Shown: positions 36,865 through 51,030 of the stretch, piece after piece
Layout: the number at the start of each line of letters is the position of its first letter
How positions within the stretch are numbered: position 1 is the stretch's first letter
Source: Lamellibrachia satsuma
Taxonomy: Eukaryota > Annelida > Polychaeta > Sabellida > Siboglinidae
Length of the DNA: 64,000 bases
Direction: 5' to 3'
NCBI GenBank assembly: GCA_033239005.1
Contig: BSQZ01000038.1
Location: 372,001 to 436,000 of the forward strand
Position numbers and translations under genes: made by a program
Notes under the pieces: generated by a model
Databases searched by the model: none
Seen by the model: only the letters and a program-made list of their open reading frames with translations
What the model was told of the DNA's origin: nothing

Positions 36865-37032
36865 TTCTATGCAATCTCCTTGTGAAGCTATCGTGGGTAC
36901 ACAACATTCTATACAATCTCCTTTTTAAGATATCGTGGGTACACAACATTCTATACAATCTCCTTTTTAAGCTATCGTGGGTACACAACATTCTATGCAA
37001 TCTCTTTGTTAAGCTATCGTGGGTACACAACA
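36865..37032. repeat. 42-bp minisatellite, spacer 2 (4 units)
   Basis: Same unit as 14029-14532 but one third of the length. Confidence 0.95.
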
Positions 37033-37212
37033 TATACACATATTTGTTTATTGGTAGAAGTACATCTTCCACTGACGCTCCACCTCATGTTTCCATTAAA
37101 CGTTCAGGTCACATTATTACAAAATCTATTTGTTGCCTTCATTGGTAACTGACAAAAATAATATGTGACTCCATTAATGTAGAAGCCCCCCTGGAAGGTT
37201 TTGTCCAGGTTT

Positions 37213-37345
37213 GGTTGTAGTTACCTTCCTGAGACTTCTCCATGATAAAATGAGCACACCCTTTGTCAACAATGGGACAGAAACAGGGCCTTTACCTTGC
37301 GAACAGGGATTAATCAGGGATGTGTTATTTCATATGCCTTAGCAG
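37213..37345 (+). mobile_element. LINE RT fragment, spacer 2
   Basis: Homologous to 14710-14850; small deletions (for example in the TTTACCTTGCGAACAGGG part) break the RT frame. Confidence 0.5.
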
Positions 37346-37440
37346 CTGGATACCCGTTGACTCCGGGTGAATTGTGTTTATTATGGTGGAGAAAGCAGCC
37401 CTTTCTCTGTTTGTATAAGTAGACCAACTACTTTTGTGTA

Positions 37441-37672
<232 letters not shown>

Positions 37673-37856
37673 TTATATACACATTTGGGATAAACCCCCC
37701 AACCTAGAGTATTTAAAATATGATATACAAGTCGTGTTTCACATCAGGGTTATAGGTCATTGCTACATACAGTTGTAGACTTGTTGGTGAAGTGCAGGCT
37801 AAATACTCCATAAAAACAGCATACAACTTGAGAGGATGGAAAATAAAACATTTTTG

Positions 37857-40800
37857 TTAATCATTATTCTGAGGTAGTAATTTAGCGTAAGTTAATCCCG
37901 GTGTAACGGGCTCAGAGTAGTCCCGTGTCGAAGTATTCTGGAGTCTTCTGAGAGGTAGGAAAGCTATGTGGAGTTGTCTGTGTGGTAGGACGGCTATGTG
38001 GAATTGTATATGTGGTAGGAAGGCTATGTGGAGTTGTTTGTGTGGTAGGAAAGCTATGTGGAGTTGGCTGTGTGGTAGGAAGGCTATGTAGAGTTGTTTG
38101 TGTGGTAGGATGGCTGTTTGGAGTGGTATGTGTGGTAGGAAGGCTGTGTGGAGTTGTATGTGTGGTAGGAAGGCTGTGTGGAGTTGTTTGTGCGGTAGGA
38201 TGGCTGTGTGGAGTGGTATGTGTGGTAGGAAGGCTATGTAGAGTTGTTTGTGTGGTAGGATGGCTGTGTGGAGTGGTATGTGTGGTAGGAAGGCTGTGTG
38301 GAGTTGTATGTGTGGTAGGAAAGCTATGTGGAGTTGTATGTGTGGTAGGAAGGCTATGTGGAGTTGTTTGTGCGGTAGGATGGCTGTGTGGAGATGTATG
38401 TGTGGTAGGAATGCTGTTTGGAGTTGTATGTGTGATAGGAAGGCTGTGTGGAGTTGTATGCGTGGTAGTAAGGTTGTGTGGAGTTGTTTGTGTGGTAACA
38501 AGGCTGTGTGGAGTTGTCTGTGTGGTAGGAAGGCTGTGTGGAGTTGTATGTGTGGTAGGAAGGCTGTGTGGAGTTGTATGTGTGGTAGCACCTTGATATG
38601 TATTCGACTTGCTACCGGCAGCCAGTGTAAGCCCCTTGAGACGGGTGTTATATGGTCGTGCCTACTGGTGCGCGTAATTAGTCTAGCAGCATTGTTCTGT
38701 ACTCGTTGCAGTCGAAGTATCTGTGATGCCGGAAGGTTAACCAAGAGCGAATTACAGTAATCTAGGCGAGAGGTCACAAGTGCGTTACAGCACTTTTGGT
38801 GGCTCCTGTTGTGAGATAGTGGCGTATTGATGATAGTGTGTTTAGATTATAATTACAAGCAGCACACACAGCTGTCACATGATGTGTGATCGTCAGATGT
38901 TGATCCATATGAACTCCCAAATTTCGTACGCAGTCTACTGGTGAAATAATGCGGCTCCAATGGTCATACAGCAAACTCCATATAACTTAAGATGATGTTT
39001 CGATATAAAAATAATCATCTCAGTTTTGTCGTCATTTAAATTTAGCATACGAAGAGTCATCCATCGTCTAACTTCCCTAACGCAGTCTGTCAGTCGCCTC
39101 ACTGTTTCCACTTGGTCGCCCGGCACAGCTGGATTCTAGGATACATATAGTTGAATGTCATCCGCATATTTGTGGTAATGTACTCCATGTCTTCTGAATA
39201 TGCGCTGCATTGGCGTGGTGTACAGAGTAAACATAACTGGCCCAAGAACCGAGCCACACTGTAGAGGAATATGCTCTGATGTTGTTGAATCAATCTGGAC
39301 GCGATAGGCGCGGTCTTCCATGTATGTCCGGAACCAAGCTAGTGCCGTTCCACGCACACCGTATTCATCTTGCTGAAGTTTCAACAAGTGTGCATGATCG
39401 ATAGTATCGAATGCTGCTGATAGATTTAGCATAACAAACATCATAGCATGGTTCCTGTCAAGAGCATCTGCAATGTCATGCTTTAACCTCAACAGGGCTG
39501 TCTCGGTACTGTGCAGTGTCTTGTACGCAGACTGGTATTCTTCGTGCAGTCCATTCATAGTTAGGTGTTCTGTTGGCCGATGGACTGCAACTTTCACTAA
39601 CACTTTGCCGATATTCCTTGTTTGAAGCTGTTATTTAATATGGCCACCAAATAGGGAATGTGGATATGCAGTGTTCTCTTCAGGAGTTCAGTTGGGCAGG
39701 CATCCAGACTGCATGTCTTTGAGGGGCACAGATTGATGATGTTCCTCAGTTCCTCCGCAGTCGTAGGTAGTAGTTGATTTAGTTGGCATGATACTGGTTG
39801 GCTGCTAACATCGACGACGGAATCAGAAAATTACTTATCATTTATCAGCTTCTTCTGGATCTGCACTTTGATTGCTTGTGTTTTTTTCAGCGAAGTAAGT
39901 AGCGAAGTCACTGCACAGTTTCTCAGTGCTTGATGATTGTGGTCGACTTGTGCTCGGCCGCTTTAGCACGGTGTTGACCACACGAAAGCATGTCCGCTGG
40001 TCAAGTGATGACGACACTGATTCATAGTGAGCCCGCTTAGCTCGAGTGATCATGGCGCTGACCGCTGTTCGGTGCTGTACATAAATCTGTCGATGGATCT
40101 CGAGCTTCGTTTTCCTTCACCTTTTCTCATTTGAACGTCTCAGTATTCTGGCATTGTGTATGTCATCATTATACCAGGGTTCCTTGCGTCGGGATGTTTT
40201 TATTCTTGTCGTGGCAGGGGCATGCACGTCAACGGTTGATATGATCGCAAGCTTTACACCGGTTGCAGAACCCAGTTCACAGTGAAGATTGAAGTCACCG
40301 ACAATAAGAATGTCTCGCTGTGCCATGGCTATCTCATTTACATATGTCGCGAACTCATCAAAGAACTGCTGTACATTTGTTGTCGGTGGACGATAAATGA
40401 AGACAACACGCATAGGTCTCAATGTTTGTGTTGATTTGACGTCCACATGTTCAAAGGTCTCATATCGTTTAGTTGTTGTCTTTCGCAATTTATATTCTGA
40501 CTTGTGTAGTATTCCAACGCCGCCTCCACGCTTAGCTGAACGACATTCTCCTATATAACTGTAACATGGTGGAGTTAATTAGTTGACAACAGCAGTTTTA
40601 TTCGGTTTACTCCAGGTTTCTGTTAAAAACATAAAATCTCCACCATGGTCCAACAAATGTTCCTTCACCGTCACTGCTTTGTTAAATACTGATCGTGCAT
40701 TTAGTAGTACGCAGGTAACATCATACCTTGTGTCAGTTTGTCGACATATGTCAACCAGGTTTGTTGGATTTATTCTCTCCTTGTGTATGTGTTCAATGTT

Positions 40801-41014
40801 CGTTCTTAATCGTCTTCCAGCTGTTATTACTGAAGAAATGGATCGAAAATGTTTGTTTCCAGCAGTAGTTCCCCGGTGCTTTCTGGAAGTTGCACATATA
40901 TTTAGTGATCAAAGAGTAAGGAGTGTTTTGTGTGGCACATTTAAGTTCGTCTTCATAATGTTGGCTCCTGTGGCCCGTAGTTCACAGCCGGTAAAAGTCA
41001 ACATGTTTACATAA
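37857..41014 (-). mobile_element. CR1/L2-like LINE, spacer 2 copy with deletions
   Basis: Same element as 16371-19745. Further damage: about 320 bp are missing from the endonuclease part (the frame jumps from GVKL to AIISTVDVH near 40250), and 12 bp are missing in the RT so that GVPQGSVLGP is reduced to GSVLGP (near 39255). YADDIQLY is still readable. The C-terminal ORF (37857-38777, 306 residues) again runs open through the 30-bp minisatellite. Confidence 0.85.
37949..38588. repeat. 30-bp minisatellite in LINE C-terminal ORF, spacer 2
   Basis: About 21 units against about 17 in spacer 1. Blocks of units are repeated internally, and the frame is kept because every change is a multiple of 30. 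Confidence 0.9.
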
Positions 41015-41379
41015 TAGAGTTAGTGATGTAGTAAATTGGAACACACCCAAACGTGGTCACACGCATTGATGAATGCAGCTCGCATTGTCACTGAAGTTGT
41101 TAGCAGTGTTGAATAGGTCACTTGGTACGCGCATTGACGACATTCTGGTAGACTGGTAGGCGCACCTGACCAAACCAATGTTCAACCGCCAATAATTAAG
41201 AATATGACGAATTTAAAAAAAAAACATTTCATTCACTAGGACGTTCTTCAGACATTCTCATCCACCGCTGTATTAAAATATTTACAAATACACGTCCACA
41301 TATGTGGAAATAAATGCTTAAACGAGACTCGAAAACTCTACAGTGACAGCACACAGCGCACACAACACAATAAAAAACG

Positions 41380-42630
41380 AAGGCTGTGTGGAGTTGTCTG
41401 TGTGGAAGGAAGGCTGTGCGGAGTTGTCTGTGTGGTAGGAAGGCTGTGTGGAGTTGTAGGTGTGTTAAGAAGGCTGTGTGGAGTTGTTTGTGTGGTAGTA
41501 AGGCTGTTTGGAGTTGTTTGTTTGGTAGGAAGGCTGTGTGGAATTGTATGTGTGGTAGCACCTTGAAGGCTGTGTGGAGTTGTATTTGTGGTAGGAAGGC
41601 TGTGTGGAGTTGTCTGTATGGATGCAAGGCTGAGTGGAGTTGTACGTGTGGTAGGAAGGCTGTGTGCAGTTTTATGTGTGGTAGGAAGCTTATTTGGAGT
41701 TGTTTTTGTGGTAGGAAGGCTGTGTGCAGTTTTGTGTGTGGTAGGAAGCTTGTTTGGAGTTGTTTTTGTGGTAGGAAGGCTGTGTGCAGTTTTGTTTGTG
41801 GTAGGAAGGCTGTGTGCAGTTTTATGTGTGGTAAGAAGGCTGTGTGCAGTAGTCTATATGGAAGGAAGGCTGTGTGGTATTGTCTGTATGGTTGGCAGGT
41901 TGTGTGGAGTTGTCTGGGTGGTAGGAAGGCTGTGTGGAGTTGTCTGTGTGATACGAAGACTGTGTTGTCTGTGAGGAAAGAAGGCTGTCTGGAGTCAGAA
42001 CTACTGTGGAGTCTGTGTGGAAGGAAGACTGTGTGGAGTTGTATGTGTGGTAGCACCTTGAAGGCTGTGTGGAGTTGTATTTGTGGTAGGAAGGCTGTGT
42101 GGAGTTGTACGTGTGGTAGGAAGGCTGTGTGCAGTTTTATGTGTGGTAGGAAGGCTGGGTGGAGTTGTATTTGTGGTAGGAAGGCTGTGTACAGTTTTAT
42201 GTGTGGTAGGAAGCTTGTTTGGAGTTGTTTTTGTGGTAGGAAGGCTGTGTGCAGTTTTGTGTGTGGTAGGAAGGCTGTGTGCAGTTTTATGTGTGGTAGG
42301 AAGGCTGTGTGCAGTAGTCTATATGGAAGGAAGGCTGTGTGGTATTGTCTGTATGGTTGGAAGGTTGTGTGGAGTTGTCTGTGTGATAAGAAGACTGTGT
42401 TCAGTTGTCTGTGAGGAAAGAAGGCTGTCTTGAGTCAGAACTACTGTGGAGTCTGTGTGGAAGGAAGGCTGTGTGGTATGAATACTGTGTGCAGTTGTCT
42501 GTGAGGAAAGAAGGTTGTTTGGAGTCTGAACTACAGTGGAGTCTGTGTGGAAGGAAGGCTGTGCGGAGTTTTTGTGGAAGGAAGGCTATATGGAGTATAT
42601 GTGGAAGGAAGGCTGTGTGGAAGGAAGATG
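41380..42630. repeat. 30-bp minisatellite array upstream of LINE, spacer 2
   Basis: Counterpart of 20168-20976 but about 440 bp longer. A block of roughly 430-490 bp beginning at GTAGCACCTTGAAGGC (41555 and 42050) occurs twice in tandem. The plus strand is open for 342 codons (Cys-rich CGRKAVWSCM repeat) and the minus strand for 275 codons; neither has any sign of being a gene. Confidence 0.9.
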
Positions 42631-43663
42631 AGGTGTGTGGTAGGGTTTCCACTGGTCATAATCCACCTTTGTCTTCAAGACAATTTGCTGGGTTAAAACT
42701 AAACTATCCAGAAATGACATGCCTGAAAATGAAGCTTTTCAAGTTTTGCACCACACAATCGCCAGACTTCCCTCTCAGGGAATACATCTCCACATACTTT
42801 GTGAAGTAATCATTTAGTGTCATAACAAGAGATAAAACATTTAATGCAATGATATTATTTAATTTGCAAAAACAACATTAAATCATATTCATAAATATTA
42901 TTTCTTATTCCTAACTCATTTGCAAATGTTGCACAGTTGTTATGATGGGACCGCATCTTCCAGGCATTGATACTTTGTTAATGAGCACAGTAATTGCACC
43001 TAGCCAAAGCTTTCCCAGCAACTTCAACACGAGTGAAGTGCTGCCATATTGTATGTTTAGGTCTACCTCCTCGAAGCATGTAGACGTAAACTTTGTAATG
43101 CTGTAACATAGTAATTCTGCTCTAACTTAGTAATACACATGCACTACTGAACCAGTGAACAAGAAGTAGCATACTGGACCATAGGTCGCTGTTACACAAG
43201 AAGTGAAGCCATTTAATTTTCCACTATATGGGAACAGCAAGACAAGCCTCAATTCAGTAAGAAGCCATATGTGACACAATATATCATTAACGTTATCATT
43301 AATGACCATACCAATATGGTAGTTTTGCAAATAGCAATAACTATTTCTGCAATGCCAAAAGATAGTGCAGCTCTGCAATTAATAACAACCACACATTTGG
43401 CAATCAATAGAGGCGTCTGCAGAGCAGCTGTGCGAATAGCCACGTCCTTTTGTCGTTTAATAATCTACTTCTTTCAAATACAAATTGTCTAACATTTCAT
43501 GTGTGTGCTTGCACTCCTACATCTGGTCACTAGTGATTTAAAATAATGGGTATTACCAAATAATGGTTATATTTTTTCAGTGGTTGCATGTCGTGCATTG
43601 CGTTTGTGTGCGCATGCGCAATACGCAAAATGCATACTTCCGCACACTTTCGGCACGGGACGG
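42631..43663. other. Spacer 2 segment shared with spacer 1, no gene seen
   Basis: Aligns with 20977-21998. Confidence 0.5.
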
Positions 43664-44116
43664 AGGCACGTACCACAGTCAGAATCCATCCGCCTTTACA
43701 TAGATAAAGAGTCCTAAGGAAAACATGTATTGTGCAGTTAGGGTTTATTTGTGAGAGCAGAAATTGTATGGATGAATGAGTGGAAGTGATGTTTTTGTGC
43801 ACAGTAGCATCTAAGCTTTGAAATTATGCCATTTGTCAGTTGGTATACCAGTTGCGTAAGGACACAGCGGCCATCAGGCAGGGTGTACTCATATTTTGGA
43901 AACCGGGGAATTTCATGGCAGAAATGCAGGGGTGTCATGCATTAATGCAATTTGTGTGAAAAGGATATATGTCATTTTCACGAATTTCACTCACCAGGTG
44001 TCTTAGTGGGTCTGTCATTTGCTGTGAATTAAAAAAAATTGTAGGATACATTTTCAATGTAGGCGCAAGAAAGTTATAATGGTCGTCTATTGGAAAACTG
44101 ACTGTGGTCCGTGCCC
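43664..44116. mobile_element. 0.45-kb TIR element, spacer 2 copy
   Basis: Same insertion as 21999-22451, with the same ends and flanking ACGG. Confidence 0.55.
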
Positions 44117-45654
44117 ACGGCGGATGTGAACCAATGCGGTGGTCGGACTACATCACGTGATGCATACATTGTTGAGAATCTTCACACGTGGTGTGATACG
44201 GTAGCTTGCGCCAACACGTGCATGTGTATACTAACAAGTTTTAAGGAAAAGACGGCGTTTGTTTGGCAATGATGGGGCGATAAAAATATAAAAATAATAC
44301 TCCTACTCTCTAGATCTGGCGCCAAATTCGTTAGGTACCACTGCAGTACCTGGTATGTGTTATATAATATGACGTCTTCACCAAAACAAGAAGAAACAGT
44401 TGTGCAATGATCTATTTTCTAAACCACTAAACGTTATCTATTTTATCAGGGGAATAATATTTAATGTACGACCTTAAAATAACATCAAGTTAAATAAAAT
44501 TAAAATCTTTAGCGATCCATTGTGGAAGTGTAAAGTTGATCTCATGTTTTATTTTGACAAAGTATCCTACCGACTGGTTATGAGCATAATGTTACAGGGT
44601 TCACTTGGTTCACAGCCACATGCCCTCATAGGGCATTGGACAAATTAGAAGCGGTCACATTTTCTTGGTTTATTCTGTTTCGTTGTTTACGTTGCGATTG
44701 AGTCTTAAATGTCTGAGTTATTATTGTCTGTGTGACATATGTGGTATATCCTATAATACTGCATGTCTGAAATTTAACCTTTTCATTATTTACATTGCGA
44801 TTAAGTTGTCTATGTGACATGGTATAACCTATGTCTATAGGGCTAAAAGCATATACCTTCATATACTGTGTATTGCCAATTATGCTTACCATTTTTATTA
44901 ATTAGCCTTGGAAATAAAAGTTTTTATACGAAATAAGTCTATAACTGATTGTAAAACATTAGACATGCAATGTGACTCAGTGACAGACCATCGTGTCATA
45001 GACATCTTGCTACAACTTGTTCTAGTACCTTGGAAATAAACTTTAATGCGAAATAAGTCTATAACTGTTTAGGTTTCTATAGGCAAAGTTCTTCAGAAAT
45101 GGGTTGACTTACGCAGTGATACATTTATAAAATTTGGTATTGGGCATCGCAATGCACCAATACAAAACTGAGTTTTCTTAAAAAATAAGGGGTTTGTCAA
45201 AAAAAATAACGTTTTTGTCAGAATTCAATTGATAAAAAAGGTGTGCAGAATCTGCATATAAAATATTTATGCAATCAACAACACAACACCGATATAAATA
45301 TATGAAAAGGCCAAATGAATAACGTTTATTGTGGGGATTAAATGTAAGCCCACTTTTAAAGAAATTTAAAACAAAGAAATGTGGGCGCCACAACTCTACA
45401 CTAGGCTGTTTACGCCCGATGCGAGCCTCCTGGACGTCGGGTTCAATAGAACCCATATTTCAACACATTAAGCAGTAGCAGTATTCCTAGAACAAATAAA
45501 AGAAACAGTGGCATTACTATTGTCATAGAGCACCCTTAAACCAAATAGCCATTGCCCTACATGCTATCACGCATTCTATGAATACAAAACTACCTGCTTA
45601 AAAATACGTTAGCTCTAACTGGAAAAACTACAAAGGTGGGGCCAATTCGCCACC
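44117..45654. other. Spacer 2 right part, no gene seen
   Basis: Aligns with 22452-24116 apart from the contracted 32-bp repeat. Confidence 0.5.
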
Positions 45655-46676
45655 GGTCACCGACACATGTGTCCACTCCACCATATGTAATGGCAGTGGC
45701 GAAATGGCGCGGGGCGCGAAGTTTGGCAGAGACGTTCCATGTAACAATCCCCAACATATCACCACTGATACAACTTGATCATCAATTTAAAATGAACGGC
45801 TAGTGGAGGGATATAAACAAGTGGTTGGCTGGGCAACGACATTGTTATTTATGACTTGTTACGTCATTGATGAGAACATTTTTGGACTCTCGATAAGCCA
45901 ATGGCTTCCTTGTCCACTTGCCATGTAGAACTTGTTGTTTGGGATGGCAATATTGTTAAATGTTATTTATTTGTTACGTCATTGAAATTGAGCACTTGAA
46001 TAATGCAACATATTTTCAATCAAAAATAACATTAATGTGTTTTTAGAAAAAGGTTGAATACAAACAAAATAAACACTTTTATTAATATGAATTGAAATTG
46101 AGAAACTTCATGACAAGAATTAAGCGTCAACTTAAATTATATGGTTTGATATGACAAACAGTATTTACCACTGTATAGATAGAACATACTAAATTCGTGT
46201 TTATTATAGAGCGCAATATGTGAATATTTCAAAAGCAATTCTTATGTAACTGTTTCGGATGTGAATATCAGTATGTGTCATAAAATAGCCACACTATCTG
46301 ACGTCACAACAAGTATATTAAGATTTTTAGTTGACATCCATGGATACATGATTTGGCTTTTTATGTTCATTGAATTGAATAAATATTGTTGTTCTTTTCC
46401 CACGAAATGTAGGAACAGTTTTATAAAACAACGTTTTCATTAAGAATATGGGTAGTTCATACGAAAGCTAAGATGTATTTATACTCTTAGGATGAGGTTC
46501 CCGTCCCGTAGTTGTAACTGAATATTGATTGTTTGTGATATACGGCTCAACGTATTGTTTTGTGGTTTGATTATTGATTGTTTTTGTTGTGCACTTTTCT
46601 ATATCGTGTAATCAAGGTTTCGGCACGAATTGCCTTGTTATCATTGGAACAAATAAACTTTTCATGATTACATTTC
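45655..46676. other. 3' flank of choline transporter block C, no gene seen
   Basis: Aligns with 1421-2401 and 24117-25128. Confidence 0.7.
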
Positions 46677-47448
46677 AGTGCACCGATCACCGTCCTCGCT
46701 GCTTGCTCTCGTTATGTCCCAACGTCTCAGTTGTCTTGTTTTTGGTGTCGTCGCCGACGTAGAAACACTTGAAGACATCGGTGCGTGGCGACATCCATCC
46801 AGCACGGAACATGACTTGTGCGACGTATGATGTGAAGACGATGGATCCATAGCTCACGAGCATCACCAGATTCTTAAAAGCTATTAGATACTTGATTAAG
46901 GCAGGTATAACCAACAGAGGCTCTCCTCCACTCAGCCCGAGGACCGCTCCACACAGGAACCCGAAGAGTGAGCCGTACGAGTTGGACATTGGGACGTAGA
47001 AGACACAGAAGAGTGGCGGGAAGAGGATAACGAATACGAAGTCGGAGCACAGCTAAAAGAGGCCGTAGATCGAGTGGACAACAATGGCCAGCACCGTGGC
47101 CGTTGCACCTTCCACGACGATGCCGCAACGCAGAACCCAAAGAATCTCCTTCTCGAGAGTCTGCAATAAAGTGAACAAGGTTTTGTTAATATCTTTGTGA
47201 CTGAACGATTGACACGTAGCAAATTTAAAGCTGTTTGATCCAATTCCAGGTGAGGCTTTTCTGCGCCACTATGACACAACTATGAACATCGGTGTAAGTA
47301 AAACGTGTCAACGCAAGGAGTTATATTTGGGTCACACTCCACCAACATCCGTTACACATGGAGTTCCATAGAACAGCAGACCAGATCACATCAACGCCAT
47401 TTTAACTTCCTTTGTGTGTGCGTGCATGCGTGACCGAGATCACATCAA

Positions 47449-47449
<1 letters not shown>

Positions 47450-47534
<85 letters not shown>
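47450..47534. repeat. (AT)n microsatellite, intron 7 of copy C
   Basis: TA run of about 85 bp, orthologous to the tracts in copies A and B. Confidence 0.9.
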
Positions 47535-47538
<4 letters not shown>

Positions 47539-48239
47539 GTATATATACGTTCCACTTTTCCACAAGTTTGTCGTCTATGATATCCAAGTGTGTTTTTTAC
47601 CTCGTTTTCCCCGTCACTCCGCACGTAACTTGCATTTCTGACGGGTAAGTAGTCGAGGCGTGCGAACATGGAGCTGGCCGACAGCATGGACGAATCGACA
47701 GACGACATGACGGCGGCTGACACGGCACCCAGACCAATGGTGGCGACCGGAAGTGGCGTCAAATACTGCAGGACTAGCGGCAGCATAAGTTTGTAGTTTT
47801 CTTGACCAATATGCTGACAATGACATTTCACTGTCTGCCCAACGTCATAGGTCCTCTTTAAGTTGATGGAATGTATTCATGTTAGTGATAATGCTGATAT
47901 CGTAGAGTTGAATTCTTTAACTGTGTTCCCCGAACTGGTGTGAACACTGTGAAGAGCAAGGAGGCAGCCAGGATCGGCGTGGTCAACTCTCCCCTTATGC
48001 CACGAATACCTTAGACTTAGCCAAGTCGGCAGGTCGCATATTGACTCAGCGAGCACGTGAAGGAATTACACGAATGCGTTTCCACGCGGCCTAGGCCACC
48101 TGGCAGAAGCCTTTATTAAGATCGCACAGTACAATGATCAGGCAGCCAGGTCATGGAAACTGCCTTGTCGTAATTGTGGCGTGTATGACACAGTAATACA
48201 GTAAAGATTGCTTCAGTAGAAAGTGATATAATATGTGGT

Positions 48240-48242
48240 GTG

Positions 48243-48290
<48 letters not shown>

Positions 48291-48316
48291 TATATATATA
48301 TATATATATATATACT
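48240..48316. repeat. (TA)n-(TGTA)n microsatellite, intron 6 of copy C
   Basis: TA run, about six TGTA units, then TA again. Copies A and B have no repeat at this place. Confidence 0.9.
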
Positions 48317-49347
48317 CAGTTCGAATATAGCGTTTATATACCAAGCTATGTTTGTAAATGTACAACGATATCGTGTGATGCACCTGTCGATATTGCAATG
48401 GCTCCTATTAAGACAGCCGGAACTGCCATCCCGACACAGCCGAATCCCGCAACTAACGACAATATTAATTTTCAGCTCGCCTCGGAGTCTTTTGGGACAA
48501 CACTCGTTGGAAATATACCTGAAAACGAAAGTTTTGAGCAAACCATCAAGTAGAATGTATCCTTTGTATAACACTCCACAGAAAACCTGTGGATCTACAC
48601 ATATGTCGCCCTGTCTTATGGACATCTCCCGGTTGGCTGGCCTCGTCACAACTAAACTTTCGATAAAACTATATTTCGAACCCAAGTAGCTACTTTTTTC
48701 TCATAATATGATTGCTGCAGGCGGGAGATGCTTTGGCATATTCTCCTACATTGTTACGATTTTACTCGATGTCGGGTCTTGGAACAATAGTATATCGCAG
48801 TTACCTAAGCAATAGTATATCGCAGTTACCTAAGCAAATTTTAAGTCAAGTAAATTGTCGTGAGCGCACATTAACTTTGCCGCACATGACTTTTGTCGTA
48901 TCTGCACCGGGATTCCTCCGAAAAGCATCATAATCATTGTATCCAAATAAGGCCAAATCTCTTTTCTTTCCGGCCAAGACCCTATCCACGTGTTGTTGAC
49001 ATCACGTGACGTATCCACTATCGACGGCCCGGCGGAGTTGGTCCATGAAAGGGTATAGCGAACCACTTAATCATGTAAAAAAAACCGCGTAAATAATAAA
49101 TGCTATACACATTTCCTAAAAAAATCTTTGCAAATATGGTTTAGCTGTAAGCTGTGACATTTAAGAGATAACCATCAAAGCATATTTTTATCTCCTACAG
49201 AAATCAGGTGATTACACACCTTAAAAAGATAAACTTTTATATTCTTAGTGACAATATACCCTAATGAATCATGGGTAATGACCGAAACAACCGTATGTTC
49301 AGGAATACTGCAAGTGGTAGTGAATTTATAGGCACGGACTGGAACCA

Positions 49348-49435
49348 GTGTGTGTTTGCGTACGTGTGTTGTGTGCGTGCGTGCGTGGGTGTTGTGTGTG
49401 CGTGCGTGTGTGTTGTGTGTGCGTCCGTGCCTGTG

Positions 49436-49467
<32 letters not shown>

Positions 49468-49481
49468 TGCGTGTGTGTGCG
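49348..49481. repeat. (TG)n/(TGCG)n microsatellite, intron 4 of copy C
   Basis: Irregular TG, TGCG and GTTG units. Confidence 0.85.
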
Positions 49482-50667
49482 ACTAAAAGTGGAGATCCCG
49501 GTCATTTATCCGGTTGACCGAGGACTGACATGCAAAATGTCAATTTTGTCAGAACAAGCACTAGTTTAGTAAACAAAGACCAACACATATTACACAAGTT
49601 TTGAGTTTGGACACAAACAGCATTGCCATATCTTATTGGCAAACATAGGAATAGGTTTATTCAAATATATGTTCATTTGGCGAGCGAATGCTGCTAGACT
49701 ACGACAGATGCACTTTTATTTCCCTTTAATACCTCACCTTTGAGACACATTCCCAACTTCCCATACGCCTGGTCCTGTGTCAGTATTAACCTTGGCACGA
49801 ACTGTCTGAGACACTTACCAGGCCGCCGATAATAAACATCAGTTGGAAGACATCCGTGAGAATAACGGAATACAGTCCGCCAGCAATCGTGTAGAGGAGA
49901 ACGACGCTGGCCGATATTATGATGGCCCACTTGTCGTCGAGTCCCACAATCACCGTCAGGGTGGCGCCTGTGCACAAACAAACATTTTGTAGAGCCCTTT
50001 TCCTGTGACCAAAAAAAATATCGAAAGGTTTGCATATATTTGACTTCTTTAGGACATTCGTTGCAGTTGCACCCACAACTTCTGTTGTAATCGTTTCCAA
50101 AAAATATATTAATCTAACATTATGTCTCATGTGCCAGTTCTATAGGCGTTTCCGTTCTTTGTGTCCACGACAACACTCCGAGTGGATCGAGCATCGTGAC
50201 GTAGTTAGATTCTCGCATCTTCCTTGCGAACAACAGACCTCCTGCAACCATTCTAAGATCCAGGGTATTCCGTCACAATCCTCTTTATGTGCACGACCCC
50301 AGTAAAGCTTTACGCTAGCAACTATGTTTACCTACGTGCATTACAGTACTAAGGCGGCACACATCTGCTACATCAAACATTCCCACATACTGTTCCACTT
50401 AGACAATTTTATCCCTCGCATAGACACATGTTTGGGCCAGAAACGCAACAAAGAATAAAATGAAATGTCAGACAGGGAGTATGTTGCGGCATATTAACAA
50501 CATACAAACATACTTATATACACACATACATAAATATATGTATACATATATGCATACATACACTAATGTAGTAATACAGGTGTATTGGCCACGTTCCTAT
50601 GCATATACTCAATGAGTAAGCAATGGGTGCTTGACACCAGATGAGTCCTTTGCCCGGTGTGAAAAAA

Positions 50668-50669
50668 TA

Positions 50670-50731
<62 letters not shown>

Positions 50732-50821
50732 ACACACATATTGTAAATTTTACAAGATATATTTTATCGATATGCATATAGCCTCCACCAACCCGTGTCG
50801 CTAACAGACATAAAACAAGTC

Positions 50822-50890
<69 letters not shown>

Positions 50891-50965
50891 TATTTATATC
50901 TACACATATCAATATAGATATATTTATATGAATATATATAGTCTCTTTTATGGCATATATATATA

Positions 50966-51025
<60 letters not shown>
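50668..51025. repeat. (AT)n cluster in exon 2/intron 1 of copy C
   Basis: Three TA runs (about 50668-50727, 50824-50876 and 50963-51025) with intron-1-like islands between them. The first one splits exon 2. Confidence 0.9.
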
Positions 51026-51030
<5 letters not shown>

